Shown one piece after another: positions 1 through 5,931 of a stretch of DNA of 10,041 bases. The stretch is from an uncultured Dyadobacter sp. Lineage in GTDB: Bacteria; Bacteroidota; Bacteroidia; Cytophagales; Spirosomataceae. The position numbers and the translations under genes are program-made. The DNA lies in assembly GCA_946481035.1 (NCBI GenBank), contig CAMLNK010000067.1:1-10041 (forward strand), read 5' to 3'. Numbering within the stretch: the first letter of the stretch is position 1; each line of letters starts with the position of its first letter. The notes below the pieces were generated by a model. It saw only the letters and a program-made list of their open reading frames with translations. It made no database searches and was not told the origin of the DNA.

Positions 1-129
1 GAAACGCTTGTTTCCGTTACATATCGAATTGATAATGGGCAACTTCCATTTTCCACCGATCACGTAGATCGTGTCCTGCAAAGCCTTCACTTCCTCTGAC
101 TGATTCCTGACTAATGCCGCTTTTTCCAT
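1..129 (-). CDS. HxlR-family winged-helix transcriptional regulator, N-terminal 43 residues (cut by window edge)
   Basis: The reverse strand opens at an ATG (129-127) and stays open to the window edge for 43 codons. The visible protein begins MEKAALVRNQSEEV and contains DTIYVIGGKWKLPIINSI followed by GNKRF. The GGKWKLPII...GNKRF pattern is the N-terminal signature of the HxlR/DUF24 winged-helix family, whose members are about 100-130 residues and act as dimeric DNA-binding regulators, often responding to quinones, aldehydes or redox stress. The gene diverges from the short-chain dehydrogenase that starts at 217, which is a common arrangement for HxlR regulators and their targets, so it probably controls that gene and itself. 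The recognition helix and effector side are outside the window. A few residues precede the first conserved segment, so this ATG is a reasonable start. Confidence 0.85.
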   Translation of the reverse strand, partial: MEKAALVRNQSEEVKALQDTIYVIGGKWKLPIINSICNGNKRF

Positions 130-137
130 AACCGTAG

Positions 138-176
138 TTGGTATACTCTGTGATACTGATTACAAAGTTATACCAA
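138..176. promoter_or_regulatory. Candidate operator: 8-bp inverted repeat between divergent HxlR and SDR genes
   Basis: TTGGTATA at 138-145 and its exact reverse complement TATACCAA at 169-176 have arm centres 31 bp apart, about three helical turns. The right arm lies between the two opposed -7 boxes and shares two bases with the leftward one. Binding by the adjacent HxlR-type regulator is an inference from position; the repeat itself is directly visible. Confidence 0.5.
163..170 (-). promoter_or_regulatory. Putative -7 box (TAACTTTG) for the HxlR gene
   Basis: On the minus strand 170-163 reads TAACTTTG, a full match to the Bacteroidota -7 consensus TANNTTTG. Transcription would start near 156, leaving a leader of roughly 27 nt before the ATG at 129. 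The best upstream TTG is about 24 bp away, longer than usual, so the -33 element is weak. Confidence 0.45.
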
Positions 177-183
177 TGAGCGC

Positions 184-191
184 TAATTTTG
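184..191 (+). promoter_or_regulatory. Putative -7 box (TAATTTTG) for the SDR gene
   Basis: TAATTTTG matches TANNTTTG and sits 25 bp before the ATG at 217. No TTTG or TTG is found at the usual 17-23 bp upstream, where the TATACCAA arm lies instead. This would fit a promoter depending on or blocked by a regulator, but that is inferred. Confidence 0.45.
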
Positions 192-216
192 TCTCAACAA
201 TTTAAATTTTATCAAA

Positions 217-1038
217 ATGAACGGACAAAAAACCATTTTTATAACAGGAACCAGCAGCGGATTGGGCAAACTAACCGCAAAATATTTCGCAGAAAATGGC
301 TGGAATGTAGCCGCTACCATGCGTACGCCGGAAAAGGAAACCGAGCTGACTGCTTACGGCAATATCAGGATTTTCAGGCTGGATGTTACCAAACCCGAAC
401 AGGTGAAGACGGCCACTGAACAGGCGATAGCTGCCTTTGGAAAAATCGATGTGGTGGTGAATAACGCAGGTATGGGTACGTACGGCGCGCTCGAATTGGC
501 AAAGGAAGAGGACATCGACTGGCAATTTGCCGTCAACACCCGCGGTCCCATTAATGTGATCCGTGCATTTCTGCCGCATTTCCGGGCGAATGGCGGTGGG
601 ATGTTCATCAATATCAGTTCATTTATGGGTGTTACCACAGCCGTGCCGCTGGGGTCATTGTATAACATGTCGAAGTTCGCGCTCGAAGGGCTGATCGAAG
701 GGCTGTATTATGAATTGAAGCCGCTGAACATCGACTTGCGATTGATCGAACAGGGTGGTTCGAAGGGTAATAGTTTCAAAGAGAGCATTGTCTGGAATAC
801 GCATCCCGAAATTACGGCCTATGACGAATTGACCAACAAGCTCCAATCCATTCTGGCCGGCGCCGACGATAGCCAGCTCGACGATCCAATGGAAATCGTA
901 AATGTAATTCACAATCTCGCCACGCGCGAAAGAAACCAATTCCGAAATGTAATCGGGGCAACGGGAAATCAGTTGATGCAAATGCGGCATACCATGCCTA
1001 TTGAAGATTACTTGGAAGCAATGCGCAGCTATTTTTAA
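217..1038 (+). CDS. Short-chain dehydrogenase/reductase (SDR, classical type)
   Basis: The 273-residue protein has the full classical SDR layout: a Rossmann glycine motif TGTSSGLG (residues 10-17), NNAG (82-85), the structural Asn107, a catalytic-serine segment INISSF (131-136), and the active-site YNMSK with Tyr149 and Lys153. Such enzymes use NAD(P)H for reversible oxidation of alcohols or reduction of carbonyls in the cytoplasm. Arg36 shortly after the second beta-strand would favour NADPH, which is an inference. The loop after the active site, usually PG, reads EQGG here, so this belongs to the SDR branch with Gln/Gly there. The substrate cannot be told from sequence. The start at 217 follows an AT-rich leader and places the first beta-strand immediately after it, as expected. 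It diverges from the HxlR regulator, probably its controller. Confidence 0.92.
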   Translation: MNGQKTIFITGTSSGLGKLTAKYFAENGWNVAATMRTPEKETELTAYGNIRIFRLDVTKPEQVKTATEQAIAAFGKIDVVVNNAGMGTYGALELAKEEDIDWQFAVNTRGPINVIRAFLPHFRANGGGMFINISSFMGVTTAVPLGSLYNMSKFALEGLIEGLYYELKPLNIDLRLIEQGGSKGNSFKESIVWNTHPEITAYDELTNKLQSILAGADDSQLDDPMEIVNVIHNLATRERNQFRNVIGATGNQLMQMRHTMPIEDYLEAMRSYF

Positions 1039-1089
1039 ACAGGCTGGTTTATTGAAAATAGGGTGGTGAATTTTTTTCTCCTCCCTTTT

Positions 1090-1440
1090 TTAACGACTTG
1101 CCAACGGATGTTGCAGGTAAATGATAATCAGGTTCAAAAAGAGAAAAGGAATCTCTATTGCGACGCCTTTCAGATCTCTTTCGAGCAAGTGGAAACAAAT
1201 GATCATTAAAATGGTAGCGGCCATCAGAAAGTTACCCCAAAGAAATGTTTTAGGAAACAAAATGAGCAATGCACTGACGATCGTAACGATACCGTTGATC
1301 ATCGCGCCGGTTTTGGTAAAGCCCCACTTCCCGAACATTTCCAGCATTTCAGACTTTCCGCTGGTCATAGCCCAGCCCTGTTTCAGTCCCATGAATACCG
1401 CAACGAGGATCAGAATGCCGTTGATTATTTTAATTACCAT
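1090..1440 (-). CDS. DoxX-like small integral membrane protein
   Basis: This 116-residue protein is highly hydrophobic, with four likely membrane helices at about 3-20, 45-62, 66-84 and 95-110. The pattern GLKQGWAM after the first helix, a short polar linker (SGKSEMLEMFGKWG), then a helix rich in Gly/Ile/Leu ending LLILFPKT, matches small DoxX-like/DoxD-like proteins of Bacteroidota. Their role is poorly defined; they are inner-membrane proteins often found near redox regulators and oxidoreductases. It faces the SDR gene tail to tail with 51 bp between the stops, a gap that shows no strong terminator. It is divergent from the PLDc_N pair. Family placement is by overall pattern rather than a catalytic motif, so the name is moderately certain and the membrane location highly likely. 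Confidence 0.75.
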   Translation of the reverse strand: MVIKIINGILILVAVFMGLKQGWAMTSGKSEMLEMFGKWGFTKTGAMINGIVTIVSALLILFPKTFLWGNFLMAATILMIICFHLLERDLKGVAIEIPFLFLNLIIIYLQHPLASR

Positions 1441-1496
1441 ATTATTGATCGGTTGGAGGTGTACCGGACTAATTTAAGTCAATTTATGGTTTTAAT

Positions 1497-1525
1497 TTGT
1501 TGGTAACCGAAGTTATATTATTTTG
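1497..1525 (+). promoter_or_regulatory. Possible promoter for the PLDc_N gene pair
   Basis: TTTG at 1497-1500 is followed, 17 bp later, by TTATTTTG at 1518-1525, one mismatch from TANNTTTG. Transcription from here would begin just before the ATG at 1550, which argues against the upstream in-frame TTG at 1523 being used. Confidence 0.35.
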
Positions 1526-1549
1526 GTAAAGAATATAACTATCGATAAT

Positions 1550-1774
1550 ATGAACATTGTATCGTTTTTAGGTCTGGGAGGTATGGAGTTGATGCTGATT
1601 TCCGCAGCGCTGCTCCCAATGTTACTAACCCTTTGGGCATTGATCGATGCTATCCGGAGCGATTTTACCAAAGACATTAACAAACTGATCTGGATTCTGG
1701 TGATCATTTGCGTACCATTCGTCGGCGGTATCTTATATTTTCTCCTTGCCCGTAGTCAGAAAGTAGCAGCCTGA
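1550..1774 (+). CDS. Small PLDc_N-domain membrane protein, copy 1
   Basis: The 74-residue product consists of two hydrophobic helices (about 10-33 and 45-66) separated by DAIRSDFTKDINKLIW. The order ALIDxIRSDF, NKLIWILVII, PFVGGILYFLLAR is the signature of the PLDc_N domain (phospholipase D/cardiolipin synthase N-terminal membrane hairpin), here standing alone without any catalytic HKD motif. Stand-alone copies are inner-membrane proteins of unknown function, so no enzyme activity is expected. The ATG at 1550 was preferred over the in-frame TTG at 1523 because it aligns with the start of the second copy and follows an AT-rich leader. The stop is 3 nt before the next gene, so both are almost certainly co-transcribed. 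Confidence 0.8.
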   Translation: MNIVSFLGLGGMELMLISAALLPMLLTLWALIDAIRSDFTKDINKLIWILVIICVPFVGGILYFLLARSQKVAA

Positions 1775-1777
1775 TCA

Positions 1778-2014
1778 ATGAATGCGATGCTATTTATCAC
1801 ATACCTCTTCATGGGTTTAGGAGGCTTAGAGTTTATGCTGCTCTTTATTGTATTACCATTAGCCATTACGATTTGGGCATTAATCGATACTATCAAGAGT
1901 GATTTTCAAAAGGACATTAACAAGCTGGTTTGGATCATCGTGATCATTTGTTTTCCCTTCGTTGGGGGCATACTCTACTATTTCGTGGGGCGAAGCCAGA
2001 AAGTAAACTATTGA
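1778..2014 (+). CDS. Small PLDc_N-domain membrane protein, copy 2
   Basis: This 78-residue protein is a close paralogue of the preceding one: LTLWALIDAIRSDF matches ITIWALIDTIKSDF, KDINKL is identical, and both end PFVGGILY...RSQKV. It too has two membrane helices and no catalytic HKD motif. It begins 3 nt after the first copy's stop codon. A second in-frame ATG three codons later (1787) could also serve. The DNA of the two second halves is still recognisably alike, so this is a local tandem duplication. The two proteins may form hetero-oligomers in the membrane, but this is only inferred from pairing. Nothing resembling a terminator follows before the sulfatase remnant. Confidence 0.8.
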   Translation: MNAMLFITYLFMGLGGLEFMLLFIVLPLAITIWALIDTIKSDFQKDINKLVWIIVIICFPFVGGILYYFVGRSQKVNY

Positions 2015-2041
2015 AATACGTCTCTATTATTACCCTGGTTA

Positions 2042-2530
2042 TCAAAATGCCCGGGTATAACCCTGTGCTTTCGAGCGGCCCGTGAATGCGTCCGAAGGCA
2101 GCCAGGGTGTATGCGGGCTGGACAATGGCAGGTATAAAAAGAATGGCATCGACGGTTTTTGGGCCGCACCGATAATGAAGTTTTTCGCTTCCTGCCCGAA
2201 AACATTCAGCGTTTTTTGTAAGTCAAAGCTCTGTGAACCTTTCCCGTCGCGCCAGAAAACACCGCGGGGAGTTTTGTTGCCGGCAATATCAGTAATATGC
2301 GTATCTGCCGGTTTGCCGTTTTGCAGGTAAATGTAGGGAGGAATGTCCAGCGATGCCGGAATGACGTAGCTGTGATCGAATCCGAGTTCGTTTGGACCAG
2401 CGGTAATGCCTTTCGACCGGTAAGAATGCCATAGCGCGTAGGCGTGCAGACGGCCGAGCCCGAATGGGCATCCGTGAAGACAAGACCACTCGAAGCGAGC
2501 TTGTCCAGGTTGGGCGTGCTGATCTGGGAA
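2042..2530 (-). pseudogene. Sulfatase (arylsulfatase-type) remnant, both ends lost and internally deleted
   Basis: Two minus-strand fragments in different frames read as one sulfatase. The first (about 2526-2414) gives [20 protein letters not shown] and then the modification motif CTPTR (codons 2448-2434) and YGILTGR. The second (about 2413-2042) gives [32 protein letters not shown], and FFLYLPLSSPHTPWLP before a TGA at 2044. In intact sulfatases some 60 residues normally lie between LTGR and GPNELGFD, so a deletion has joined these with a frame change. The N-terminal metal-binding Asp pair (the usual VxxxxDDxGYGD region) and the whole C-terminal half are missing, against a usual 450-500 residues. 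The Cys that would be converted to formylglycine survives, but no active enzyme can result. No open frame spans the region. Confidence 0.87.
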
Positions 2531-2537
2531 CAGCTTC

Positions 2538-2555
2538 CCCCGTTCGCAAACGGGG
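2538..2555. repeat. Small GC-rich palindrome at the broken N-terminal edge of the sulfatase remnant
   Basis: CCCCGTT (2538-2544) and AACGGGG (2549-2555) form a perfect 7-bp stem around a CGCA tetraloop, followed by CAGGGTTAGGGGGTATG. It lies exactly where sulfatase similarity stops. It resembles the short dispersed palindromes of many Bacteroidota intergenic regions; that class assignment is an inference. Confidence 0.45.
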
Positions 2556-2574
2556 CAGGGTTAGGGGGTATGAC

Positions 2575-2601
2575 AAAAAAAGGCGGCTTGATTCAGCCGC
2601 C
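2575..2601 (-). terminator. Rho-independent terminator (minus strand) without an intact gene in front of it
   Basis: A 7-bp stem, AGCCGCC (2595-2601) with GGCGGCT (2582-2588), surrounds a 6-nt loop. Read on the minus strand it is followed directly by seven T residues (2581-2575). No convincing minus-strand gene lies immediately upstream of it (2602-2916), so it may have served a lost gene or a small RNA. Confidence 0.7.
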
Positions 2602-2916
2602 TGCAACCCACAACAAAGAGTGGCACAGTATTAATCTGCGATTACATTTTTGTAGTCCTTGACTAATCTTGGGCTTTTGCAAGCCCGTATTTGTGGTCAG
2701 TTATCACATTAACTCATGGAAAACAGCAATGTAATTGCTTGCCTGACATTCGTTTAGCTTGTCCGGCGCCGGAACTGAAGTTGCCCGCAAGTCCGGTTCC
2801 TGTAATGTGATAAGAGAGGTTGCGATAGCGAAATTAACACATTCATTCTTTCCGCCCAAACCTTATCGGATTGATAAACGCACTTATTTTTTGATAGGAT
2901 AGCCCGAACAAGCCAA
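2602..2916. other. Gene-free stretch with stem-loops and an 11-bp inverted repeat
   Basis: No reading frame here has both a start and a family signature. Visible structures are: a hairpin GGGCTT/AAGCCC with TTGC loop (2671-2686); an 11-bp perfect inverted repeat TTATCACATTA (2701-2711) and TAATGTGATAA (2803-2813), 91 bp apart; inside it the palindrome CCGGCGCCGG (2763-2772); and a GGAACTG/CGGTTCC stem (2771-2777 with 2794-2800, one G-T pair). On the minus strand a 19-codon tail ending VKDYKNVIAD closes at a TAA (2636-2634), but it has no start codon. The stretch may hold a structured RNA, a small mobile unit or promoter DNA for the trehalose gene. Confidence 0.5.
2701..2813. repeat. 11-bp inverted repeat enclosing 91 bp
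   Basis: TTATCACATTA at 2701-2711 and its exact reverse complement at 2803-2813. The flanks show no target-site duplication, and the interior holds no reading frame. A palindromic regulator site at each arm, a MITE-like remnant, or an RNA stem are all possible. Confidence 0.45.
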
Positions 2917-2946
2917 ATGGCAGTATACGCTGCATTTGTTGCATCC

Positions 2947-2978
2947 TCGGAGGGTTTTCGTCCTCCGACGGCATTTTT
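2947..2978 (+). promoter_or_regulatory. Hairpin plus T-run in the leader of the trehalose gene (possible attenuator)
   Basis: TCGGAGG (2947-2953) and CCTCCGA (2962-2968) form a perfect 7-bp GC-rich stem with an 8-nt loop, followed after CGGCA by five T residues (2974-2978). The shape is that of a weak intrinsic terminator, placed about 30 bp before the preferred start codon at 3010. If translation began at 2917 it would be inside coding sequence. The T-run is five bases from the stem, weaker than a classic terminator. Confidence 0.35.
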
Positions 2979-3009
2979 GGCATGGCTTTTGAAGGCGTTT
3001 CAGCGTATT

Positions 3010-5247
3010 ATGGAAAGTTTATCTCAGTCAGTCAACACGGGAAGGCTCATCATAGTCGCATACCGGTTACCGTTCAAGGTTGTCCGCGATGGTGATGGTT
3101 CCCGCTTATTTCAAAATTCCGGCGGCCTTGTTTCAGCAGTGCTTTCGCTGGTAAAAGATCAGCAAAACGAGGCTTTCGATGCCCACCAGAAAATCCAGTG
3201 GATCGGTTTTTCGGAGAACTCTCCGGAGGAACTCGAAGGGCAGTCGATGGAGAATGAGAACTTCCGGGCGCACCCGGTTTTCATCCCCGACGAACTCAAC
3301 GAAAATTACTACGAAGGCTTCTGTAACAACCTGATATGGCCGCTTTGCCATTACTTTCCGTCGCTGGCGCGGTTCCACGATGTGTACTTCGATGCCTACC
3401 GGGAGGCACATGGATTGTTCTTCGAAAAGGTGAAGGAAGTGATCAGGCCGGGCGATGTGGTGTGGGTGCAGGACTACCAGCTGATGCTGCTGCCGGAGAT
3501 GATCCGGAAGGCATTTCCCGAAAACAAGATCGGCTTCTTTTTTCACATTCCTTTCCCGTCTTTCGAGATATTCCGGCTGCTGCCCGTGGCATGGCGAAAG
3601 GCGATCGTGGATGGTATCCTGGGCGCCGACGTGGTGGGTTTTCATACCAACGATTATGTGGAGTATTTCCTGAAAGCGGCGCGACTTGTCTCCGAACTGG
3701 GGAATAAATTGCATTACATTAACCTCGGCAGCCGTATCGTGAAGGTCGATTCATTCCCGATCAGCATTGATTTCGATAAATTTAATGACGCCTACGACGA
3801 CCCGGACGTGACCGCCGCGCGCGCCGATGCCCGGCAATCGCTCAAAGAGAAGATCATATTCTCCGTCGACCGGCTCGATTATTCCAAAGGTATTATCCAC
3901 CGGTTGCACGGTTACCAGCGTTTTCTCGAACAAAACTCCGGCTGGCACGAGAAAGTATCGTTTGTGATGGTAGTAGTGCCGTCGCGCGATACGATAGAGC
4001 AGTACCAGCAAATGAAGTCGGATATTGACCAGACGGTCGGAAAGATCAACGCCGATTTTGGAACAATATCCTGGCAGCCGATCATTTATCAGTACCGTTC
4101 GATGCCTTACCACGAGATGCTGGGCATGTACACCGCCAGCGACGTCGCACTTATTACGCCCGTGCGCGACGGGATGAACCTCGTTTGCAAGGAGTATGTC
4201 GCCAGCCGGCAGGACGGTCGGGGCGTGTTGATATTAAGTGAAATGGCCGGAGCTGCGGCCGAATTGGGCGAGGCCCTGATCATTAACCCGCTCGACAGGC
4301 AGGACATTGCGGATGCGATCAAAACCGCATTCGAAATGCCCGAGGAAGAGCAGCATAAACGAATGGAGGCCATGCGCGAAAGGATTCGTGACTACGATGT
4401 GTTCGCATGGACCAGCGACTTTTTTACCCAAATGACAATGCTTGAACTAGAACACGACCGGTTGCGCCAGGTTTTCCTGAACAACAAAGGCATCGACGCG
4501 ATCCGGCATGCATACCAGCTATCCAGCAACAGGATTCTCTTCTTTGACTACGACGGTACCCTCGCGCCGATTGTTCCCGACCCGGCGAAAGCGATTATGA
4601 GCGAGGATGTTAAAAAATTGCTGAACGACATTGCCAAGCGCGATACCGTGGTAATCGTCAGCGGCCGCGACCGCTATTTTCTCGATAAGCTTTTCAGTGA
4701 CGTTTCCGTGCATATGATCGCCGAGCATGGCGCATTGATCAAAGCCAAAGATTCGGGCGAATGGCAGTTGAATGAAGATTATGAAGAAAACTGGAAGGAT
4801 GGTATCCGTCCGATGATGCAGATCTATGCCAAACGGTGCCCGGGCGCATTTGTAGAGGAAAAGGAAACCGCATTGGCGTGGCATTACCGCACCGCCGACG
4901 ACAAGGAATATGCCACCCGCCGCGCCCAGGAGCTGCTCTGGCAACTCAAAAACTACATTCAACCCGAGTTGAACTTACAGGTTATCGACGGCAACAAGGT
5001 GGTGGAGGTGAAGAAAACCGCATTTAACAAAGGAACCGCCACGCGCACGTTTGTTGAAACCGGCGACTTCGATTTTATCCTGGCCATTGGCGACGATACT
5101 ACCGACGAAGATATGTTTGAGGCATTGCCGGAGACTTCATTTACGATCAAGATCGGTGACGATCTTTCGGCCGCGCGGAACCACATCCGCAGCCAGGATG
5201 AAGTTTTTCATTTCCTGCATTTTATGGTTTCGCCCGTAGGCGAGTAG
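3010..5247 (+). CDS. otsAB: Bifunctional trehalose-6-phosphate synthase / trehalose-phosphatase
   Basis: A 745-residue cytoplasmic fusion. Residues about 10-485 are a GT20 glycosyltransferase that joins glucose from a nucleotide sugar (usually UDP-glucose) to glucose-6-phosphate: HIPFP (179-183), GFHTNDY, DRLDYSKG with Arg288 and Lys293 at the sugar-nucleotide site, and DGMNLVCKEY from Asp387. Residues about 505-745 are a HAD phosphatase releasing trehalose: DYDGT with nucleophile Asp513 and acid Asp515, SGRD (551-554), and the metal-binding GDDTTDED (694-701). All key residues of both halves are present. The start at 3010 puts RLIIVAYRLPF about 12 residues in, as in other family members. The frame is open back to an ATG at 2917, whose 31 extra residues (MAVYAAFVASSEG...) look non-conserved. 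Trehalose typically protects against osmotic and desiccation stress. The Crp/Fnr gene follows after 27 nt. Confidence 0.95.
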   Translation: MESLSQSVNTGRLIIVAYRLPFKVVRDGDGSRLFQNSGGLVSAVLSLVKDQQNEAFDAHQKIQWIGFSENSPEELEGQSMENENFRAHPVFIPDELNENYYEGFCNNLIWPLCHYFPSLARFHDVYFDAYREAHGLFFEKVKEVIRPGDVVWVQDYQLMLLPEMIRKAFPENKIGFFFHIPFPSFEIFRLLPVAWRKAIVDGILGADVVGFHTNDYVEYFLKAARLVSELGNKLHYINLGSRIVKVDSFPISIDFDKFNDAYDDPDVTAARADARQSLKEKIIFSVDRLDYSKGIIHRLHGYQRFLEQNSGWHEKVSFVMVVVPSRDTIEQYQQMKSDIDQTVGKINADFGTISWQPIIYQYRSMPYHEMLGMYTASDVALITPVRDGMNLVCKEYVASRQDGRGVLILSEMAGAAAELGEALIINPLDRQDIADAIKTAFEMPEEEQHKRMEAMRERIRDYDVFAWTSDFFTQMTMLELEHDRLRQVFLNNKGIDAIRHAYQLSSNRILFFDYDGTLAPIVPDPAKAIMSEDVKKLLNDIAKRDTVVIVSGRDRYFLDKLFSDVSVHMIAEHGALIKAKDSGEWQLNEDYEENWKDGIRPMMQIYAKRCPGAFVEEKETALAWHYRTADDKEYATRRAQELLWQLKNYIQPELNLQVIDGNKVVEVKKTAFNKGTATRTFVETGDFDFILAIGDDTTDEDMFEALPETSFTIKIGDDLSAARNHIRSQDEVFHFLHFMVSPVGE

Positions 5248-5260
5248 GAGGGGCTTTTGT

Positions 5261-5293
5261 ATTTTAGCGGTTCTATGGAGGAACCGCTAAAAT
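5261..5293. promoter_or_regulatory. Perfect 13-bp hairpin with the crp-like start codon in its loop
   Basis: ATTTTAGCGGTTC (5261-5273) and GAACCGCTAAAAT (5281-5293) are exact reverse complements separated by the 7-nt loop TATGGAG, which contains the ATG (5275-5277) of the regulator. No T-run follows on either strand, so it is not a standard terminator. It could be a translational control hairpin in the mRNA or a palindromic operator at which the regulator acts on its own gene. Confidence 0.7.
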
Positions 5294-5859
5294 TGCTTCA
5301 CTCGGTCGTTCAGGCCATTCATCCGCTCGATAATGCCGATTGGGAAGCGCTGGCGCGCATCTGGAAGCCGTTCAGCGCGCGGAGGAAAGAGATTATCACA
5401 TCCGCAGGCGAAATCGAGCGGTACCTCTATTTCATAACGGACGGTGTGCAGCGCATTTACTATCTCGACGATCAGAACCGCGAAGCCACCATTGCATTTA
5501 CCTACCGGCCGTCATTCGGCGGCATTATCGATTCGGTGTTGCTGGAAGTGCCCTCGCGGTACTATTACGAAACGCTCACGCCTTCGGGCTTTATCCGCGC
5601 GCCTTACAACGAGTTCAAGGCGGTGGCATACGAACGCCCGGCGATCGAGCGGATGCTGCGTGCGGGGATGACGCAGACGCTTTCGGGCATTCTCGAACGG
5701 CTGGTGGAAGTACAATGCTTTTCTTCGGAGGATAAATTCAGGAATCTGCTCAAACGCAGCCCGCATATCCTGCAACTCGTGCCGCATAAGTACCTGGCCA
5801 ATTACCTGGGTATAGATCCGACGAATTTCAGTAAGCTTGTCAATAAGGTACGCATTTGA
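5275..5859 (+). CDS. Crp/Fnr-family transcriptional regulator
   Basis: The 194-residue protein has the length and pattern of the short Crp/Fnr regulators abundant in Bacteroidota. Residues about 25-110 form a cyclic-nucleotide-binding-like beta-barrel (RRKEIITSAGEIERYLYFIT, then DGVQRIYYLDDQNREATIAF). The canonical cAMP phosphate-binding arginine motif is not evident, so the ligand is unknown. A long dimer helix follows (ERPAIERMLRAGMTQTLSGI), and the C-terminal helix-turn-helix reads LANYLGIDPTNFSKLVNKV. The ATG at 5275 was chosen over an in-frame TTG at 5257 because MEEPLKLLHSVV is the usual opening of the group. It lies 27 nt after the trehalose gene and could be read from it. Its start codon is inside a 13-bp hairpin, which suggests special control. 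Its targets may include the next gene, since such regulators often neighbour DinB-like genes. Confidence 0.88.
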   Translation: MEEPLKLLHSVVQAIHPLDNADWEALARIWKPFSARRKEIITSAGEIERYLYFITDGVQRIYYLDDQNREATIAFTYRPSFGGIIDSVLLEVPSRYYYETLTPSGFIRAPYNEFKAVAYERPAIERMLRAGMTQTLSGILERLVEVQCFSSEDKFRNLLKRSPHILQLVPHKYLANYLGIDPTNFSKLVNKVRI

Positions 5860-5931
5860 AAATCTTGGTTTTTACCAAATATTTCTAAAATCCGGATGCG
5901 CAACTTTGCAATGTCAAAGAATTGAACGCCC

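Noticed and set aside
1039..1089. Terminator between the SDR and DoxX-like genes (GGGTGG...CCTCCC)
   Set aside because: The stem would have a central mismatch and a 13-nt loop, and the T-run lies within the loop instead of after the stem.
1523..1549. TTG start adding nine residues to the first PLDc_N protein
   Set aside because: The TTG overlaps the likely -7 box and the extra residues have no counterpart in the second copy; ATG at 1550 aligns with it.
2289..2606. Minus-strand 105-codon open frame beginning [13 protein letters not shown]
   Set aside because: It is out of frame with the clear sulfatase sequence on the same strand and is rich in Arg/Ser, typical of an out-of-frame reading of a decayed gene.
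2671..2686. tRNA-like or rRNA-like fragment suggested by GGGCTTTTGCAAGCCC
   Set aside because: A lone 6-bp stem with a 4-nt loop; no cloverleaf, anticodon arm or T-loop sequence surrounds it.
2634..2690. Small minus-strand gene ending VKDYKNVIAD before the orphan terminator
   Set aside because: An in-frame TGA lies 20 codons upstream and no ATG or other good start is found between, so at most it is the remains of a gene tail.
3133..3714. Minus-strand 193-codon open frame opposite the trehalose gene
   Set aside because: It lies wholly antisense to the conserved GT20 domain, has no family motif and is His/Arg-rich as expected of a GC-biased shadow frame. The same holds for 4519-4962.
5257..5274. 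TTG start adding six residues to the Crp/Fnr regulator
   Set aside because: The ATG at 5275 gives the normal family N-terminus, and the extra residues lie in the left arm of the hairpin.
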